Source of the DNA: Pseudomonadota bacterium
Lineage (GTDB): Bacteria > Pseudomonadota > Gammaproteobacteria > Pseudomonadales > UBA5518
Assembly: GCA_963204845.1 (NCBI GenBank)
Contig: CAUJIL010000199.1
Location: forward strand, 1-9,692
Direction: 5' to 3'
DNA: 9,692 nt
Shown piece by piece: positions 6,681 to 9,692 of this stretch. Every line of letters starts with the position of its first letter. Positions within the stretch are counted from its first letter, which is position 1. The notes beneath the pieces are model-generated. The model did no database searches and had not been told where the DNA came from. It saw only the letters and a program-made list of their open reading frames with translations. Made by a program: the position numbers and the translations under genes.

Positions 6681-8237
6681 ATGCGCCGCCGCTTGCGCCT
6701 AGCCTGCGCGCTCGCCGCCATGCTCACGCTCGGCGCCTGCGCCAAGACCCCCGAACCGCACGGGGTGGCGTTGCCGCCCGCGCAATCCCTGCCCTCGCAG
6801 CCCGCGACCGGAACCCATTACGCCCCCACCGCGTGGCCCACCCTGCACCGCGATTCCAGCAACAGCGACTACGTGCCGCTCGCGGTGAGCACGCGCCTGC
6901 GCGTCGCGTGGAGCGCACTCGACGGCGCGACGCTGCTGGTCGGCCCGGTGATCGGACCCGAAGGCCATCTCTACGTGCCGAGCGGACGCGGCACCGGCAC
7001 CAGCCACCTGCACGCCTTCACGCGCGACGGCGAACTGCTGTGGGAAGCGGCGCCGATGCGCAGCCTGGCGGATTTCGATTACGCGGCCGTGGTGTCGGCG
7101 CCGATCGTCGATGCCGACGGCAACGTCTACGCCGGCGACTCCAACCAGTTGTGGTCGTTCACGGCCGACGGCGCACCGCGCTGGGTCGCCGATCTGCCGG
7201 CCGCCGGCGTGCACGGTTTCTTCGTGACGCCGGTGTTCAGCCGCGAGGGCTTCGTCGGCGGCGTCGCCACCGATGGCAAGGTGGCGTTCTTCCGCCGCGA
7301 GGACGGCGCGCTGGCGTTCCCGGTGCTCGATCTGCCCGGCATCGCCGGGCCGCCGACGCAGGATCCGCCGCCGGGCCTGTGGGGCGGCGGCATGATCGCG
7401 CCGGAGTTCGTGCGGCCGCTGTGGGACCTGATCAGCGGCCGTGCGATCGAGGTGGCGAATACCCCGGCCGTGCATCCGGCCAGCGGGCGCGTGTTCATCA
7501 CCGCCGGTGGCGCGACCGCCAGCGAGGGCGTGCTCTACGGCATCGACACTGCAGCCGACGGCGCGCGCATCGCCTTCGCGACCCCGATGGGCGCCGGCTC
7601 GGGGACCAGCCCCGCGATCGCACCGGACGGAGGCCTCGTGTACGCGATCGACGACGCCGGCGTGATGGTCGCGGTCGATACCACCGACGGCCACATCGTC
7701 TGGCAGGTCGGCGACACGATGGGCCAGGCATCGCCAACCATCGGCCCGGACGGGACGATCTACTCGTTCAACGGCATCGAGGGCACCGTGGTCGCGATCG
7801 ATGGGGTCGATGGCAGCGTGAAGTGGCGCCGCCAGTACGATGATGTCGCGCGCGAGCACCTGCCGTGGCGACCACTGCTCGAGCGCTCGACGACCGTCGA
7901 TTCGATCATCACGGTCGCGGACAACGGCCTGCTGCTTTGCCTGGACATCAACTACCTGCTGCCGTTCGGCGACACCCCCTTCCCGCAGGCGCGCAAGTTC
8001 CTGCTGGCGCATCTCGACACCACCGACGGTGCGCTGCTCGGGTGGGTCGAGACCCGCGACGCCTCGTCGGCGATGATCGTCCCCGACCGCGACGGCAGCA
8101 TCTACCTGTCGCTCGGCGGCGTGGTCTCGTCGATCGGTCACCACGGCGTCGATCCACGCCTGCCCGCGCTGCTGCGCGCAAACCGCGCGCCGGTGGGAGG
8201 GCTGCTGGCACTGAAGCCGCTTCCCGCCCGCGACTGA
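6681..8237 (+). CDS. PQQ-like (BamB-like) beta-propeller lipoprotein
   Basis: This 518-residue protein begins with an arginine-rich start (MRRRLRLACALAA) and a lipobox LGAC with C20, so it is probably a lipoprotein anchored in the outer or inner membrane facing the periplasm. From about residue 85 to 490 it repeats the PQQ-like blade pattern, for example GPVIGPEGHLYVPS, SAPIVDADGNVYAGD, TSPAIAPDGGLVYAIDD, ASPTIGPDGTIYSFNG and AMIVPDRDGSIYLSLGG, each followed by an (A/L)xDxxxGxxxW-like strand; about eight blades. BamB is the best-known relative in the outer-membrane assembly machine, but this protein is longer and lies elsewhere, so it is not called bamB. No enzyme-type PQQ ligands are evident. 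The ATG at 6681 was chosen for the signal peptide; the frame is open far upstream only because it shadows icmF. The ribosome site is weak (GGGA near 6669). The next gene follows after 38 bases, so the two are probably cotranscribed. Confidence 0.85.
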   Translation: MRRRLRLACALAAMLTLGACAKTPEPHGVALPPAQSLPSQPATGTHYAPTAWPTLHRDSSNSDYVPLAVSTRLRVAWSALDGATLLVGPVIGPEGHLYVPSGRGTGTSHLHAFTRDGELLWEAAPMRSLADFDYAAVVSAPIVDADGNVYAGDSNQLWSFTADGAPRWVADLPAAGVHGFFVTPVFSREGFVGGVATDGKVAFFRREDGALAFPVLDLPGIAGPPTQDPPPGLWGGGMIAPEFVRPLWDLISGRAIEVANTPAVHPASGRVFITAGGATASEGVLYGIDTAADGARIAFATPMGAGSGTSPAIAPDGGLVYAIDDAGVMVAVDTTDGHIVWQVGDTMGQASPTIGPDGTIYSFNGIEGTVVAIDGVDGSVKWRRQYDDVAREHLPWRPLLERSTTVDSIITVADNGLLLCLDINYLLPFGDTPFPQARKFLLAHLDTTDGALLGWVETRDASSAMIVPDRDGSIYLSLGGVVSSIGHHGVDPRLPALLRANRAPVGGLLALKPLPARD

Positions 8238-8275
8238 ACGCATCACCCGACCCACACGCCAACGGAGAACGCACC

Positions 8276-8752
8276 ATGAGCCGCGAGTATTCCGCCACCG
8301 AACGCCGCAACCTCGAGGCGGTGCGCATGCTGATGGCGCCGCCACCCGGATTCGATCCCTCGACGCTGTTCGCCGACGACGCCGTGTGGTGGAACGGCCT
8401 GCCGCGGCTGCACGCACCGGGCGGCAGCTGCGAGCACCGCGGCATCGCGGCGATCCGCGCCATCATCGGCGGCTCGGCCACCGACCGGCGCCACCTCGGC
8501 ATCGACGCCTACGACCTCGCCACCGTGCGCTACGAGAACGTGATCGAAGTGGTCGACGGCGACCGCGTGGTGCGCCAGCAGACCATGCACGCGAAGACCA
8601 AGTCGGGGCGCGACTACTGCAACGTCTACTGCTTCGTGTTCGATTTCGACGCCGAGGGCCGCATCGCGTACCTGACCGAGCACTGGAACACCTGGTGGGC
8701 CGAGCGCTTCCTGTTCGACCAGCTCACGCCGGACCCGCCGCGCGCGGGCTGA
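8276..8752 (+). CDS. NTF2-like / SnoaL-like domain protein
   Basis: This 158-residue, apparently cytoplasmic protein has no signal peptide. Features typical of the NTF2/SnoaL cone-shaped alpha+beta fold are an N-terminal helix (ERRNLEAVRMLM), a short loop with FADDAVWWNGLP, a helix GIAAIRAIIGG, and C-terminal strands running through NVYCFVFDFDAEGRIAYL to TEHWNTWW. Members include polyketide cyclases, epoxide hydrolases, ketosteroid isomerases and many binding proteins. The acidic and tryptophan-rich pocket residues suggest a small-molecule pocket, but I cannot name a substrate. GGAGAA (8264-8269) lies 6 bases before the ATG. It follows the lipoprotein gene by 38 bases with no terminator between, so the two probably form an operon; why a propeller lipoprotein and an NTF2-like protein travel together is not clear. 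Confidence 0.8.
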   Translation: MSREYSATERRNLEAVRMLMAPPPGFDPSTLFADDAVWWNGLPRLHAPGGSCEHRGIAAIRAIIGGSATDRRHLGIDAYDLATVRYENVIEVVDGDRVVRQQTMHAKTKSGRDYCNVYCFVFDFDAEGRIAYLTEHWNTWWAERFLFDQLTPDPPRAG

Positions 8753-8756
8753 GCGC

Positions 8757-8776
8757 GGCGCGAGCAGCGCGCTTTT
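8757..8776 (+). terminator. Short rho-independent-like terminator
   Basis: GCGCG (8758-8762) pairs with CGCGC (8768-8772) across an AGCAG loop, with one extra G-T pair at the base, and four T residues follow (8773-8776). It lies 5 bases after the stop codon of the NTF2-like gene and just ahead of the HlyD gene, so it would end the lipoprotein operon. The stem and T run are both short, so efficiency is doubtful. Confidence 0.4.
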
Positions 8777-8815
8777 GCACTACTATTCGCGCACGCTCGC
8801 GGCGGAGAGTTCCGA

Positions 8816-9692
8816 ATGATCGACTGGTTGTGCGGCTTCGCGCTGTTCGCGACGCTGTTCTGCGCACCCGCCACCACCACGCTGAGCGGCTACATCGAGG
8901 GCGAGACCATTTTCGTCGCCCCGATCGCGGTGGCGCGCATCGAGTCGGTGGCCGTAGTCCGCGGCGCGACGGTGCGCGCGGGCGATGCGCTCGCCACCCT
9001 GGACGCCGCCGACGCGCGTCATATGCTGGAAGCCGCGCGCGCCCGCGTCGCCGAAGCCGAGGCACGGCTCGGCAACCTCACCACCGGCAAACGCGCCGAG
9101 GAAATCGCGGTAATCGAGGCCAACCGCGGCGCGGCACGCGCGGACCTCGCGCAGGCCGAGCTGGACCTGCGGCGCGTCTCCGACCTCGTGCGCCGCGAAC
9201 TGCAGAGCCAGGCCGCGCTCGACCAGGCCCGTACCCTGCGCGACGTGGCAGCGGCACGGCTGCGCGAGATCGAGGCGAACCTGCAGGTCGCCGGCATCGC
9301 GGCGCGGGTGCAGGAGATCGAGGCCGCACGGCGCGTCGTCGATGGCGCGCGGGCGGAACTCGGCGATGCCGAATGGCGTCTCGGCGAGCGCACGCTCGAG
9401 GCTCCGGCCGACGGACGCATCGAGACGCTGATCCGTTATCCGGGCGAAGTCGCCGGTCCGTCCGCGCCGGTGCTGACGCTGCTGCCGGAGGCAAACCGCA
9501 AGCTGCGTCTGTTCGTTCCCGAGACGCAGGTCGCGACGGTCCGCATCGGCGAACTGCTCGCGATCGGCTGCGACGGCTGTGCCGCGGGACTGCAGGCGCG
9601 CGTGAACTTCATCGCCGCGGCGCCCGAGTTCACGCCGCCGGTGATCTACTCGGTCGAGAGCCGGCAGAAGCTGGTGGTGCTGGTCGAGGCCG
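8816..9692 (+). CDS. HlyD-family periplasmic adaptor (membrane fusion protein), 3' end missing
   Basis: The window holds the first 292 codons; the stop codon lies outside. A hydrophobic N-terminal stretch (about residues 4-19) is a signal or membrane anchor, with an acidic D3 instead of the usual positive charges. A lipoyl/barrel-sandwich half follows (about 24-63: APIAVARIESVAVVRG, then GDALATLD), then a long Ala/Glu/Arg-rich coiled-coil hairpin (about 67-195), the second barrel-sandwich half (TLEAPADGRIETLIRYPGE), and a beta-barrel with FVPETQVATVRIGE. The late motif PPVIYSVESRQKLV is typical of the EmrA/YbhG/YhiI branch. Such adaptors link an inner-membrane ABC or MFS exporter to an outer-membrane channel. 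The next gene beyond the window is therefore expected to be an ABC transporter subunit. GGAGAG (8804-8809) lies 6 bases before the ATG. The weak box TACTAT (8781-8786) is a possible -10. Confidence 0.9.
   Translation, partial: MIDWLCGFALFATLFCAPATTTLSGYIEGETIFVAPIAVARIESVAVVRGATVRAGDALATLDAADARHMLEAARARVAEAEARLGNLTTGKRAEEIAVIEANRGAARADLAQAELDLRRVSDLVRRELQSQAALDQARTLRDVAAARLREIEANLQVAGIAARVQEIEAARRVVDGARAELGDAEWRLGERTLEAPADGRIETLIRYPGEVAGPSAPVLTLLPEANRKLRLFVPETQVATVRIGELLAIGCDGCAAGLQARVNFIAAAPEFTPPVIYSVESRQKLVVLVEA

Noticed and set aside
1..9692. CRISPR arrays, tRNA or rRNA genes, intact insertion sequences
   Set aside because: No regularly spaced repeats, no tRNA-like cloverleaf with TTCGA-type arm, no rRNA sequence and no transposase coding were seen by reading; short or divergent cases could be missed.

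Overview
The window is strongly GC-rich with dense coding on both strands. The protein families (a DUF222/HNH nuclease of the type multicopied in high-GC Proteobacteria, a fused isobutyryl-CoA mutase, an outer-membrane-type lipoprotein and an HlyD-type adaptor) suggest a Gram-negative Pseudomonadota chromosome, plausibly a high-GC gammaproteobacterium. This placement is inferred from gene content and composition only.

Left part (1-3140), accessory in character. The 3' part of a DUF222/HNH endonuclease gene is followed by a 406-base stretch with no intact gene. That stretch holds two gene relics back to back: a C-terminal scrap of a VapC-type PIN toxin that has lost a catalytic aspartate, and, joined to it through a 9-base microhomology, two non-adjacent pieces of an icmF-like mutase gene. 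An AT-rich promoter region with a small inverted repeat then leads into a complete hipB-hipA toxin-antitoxin operon whose start and stop codons overlap.

Middle (3141-6560, minus strand). A full-length icmF codes for a 1139-residue fusion of a B12-binding domain, a MeaI-type G-protein chaperone and the mutase catalytic domain. It converges on hipA. The icmF-like relic upstream of hipBA has the same orientation as this gene, so direct repeats bracket the hipBA operon.

Right part (6561-9692, plus strand). Divergent from icmF lies a lipoprotein with a PQQ-like (BamB-like) beta-propeller, followed closely by a small NTF2/SnoaL-like protein, probably in one operon ending at a short hairpin with a T run. 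Next starts an HlyD-family periplasmic adaptor that runs off the window, probably the first gene of an ABC or other efflux operon.

Functionally, icmF serves short branched acyl-CoA metabolism. hipBA is an autonomous stress or stability module. The right-hand genes are envelope functions with no visible link to icmF beyond the shared divergent promoter region. I did not find a clearly new multi-gene system. The most informative anomaly is the composite VapC/icmF relic next to hipBA, which records past rearrangement at this locus.
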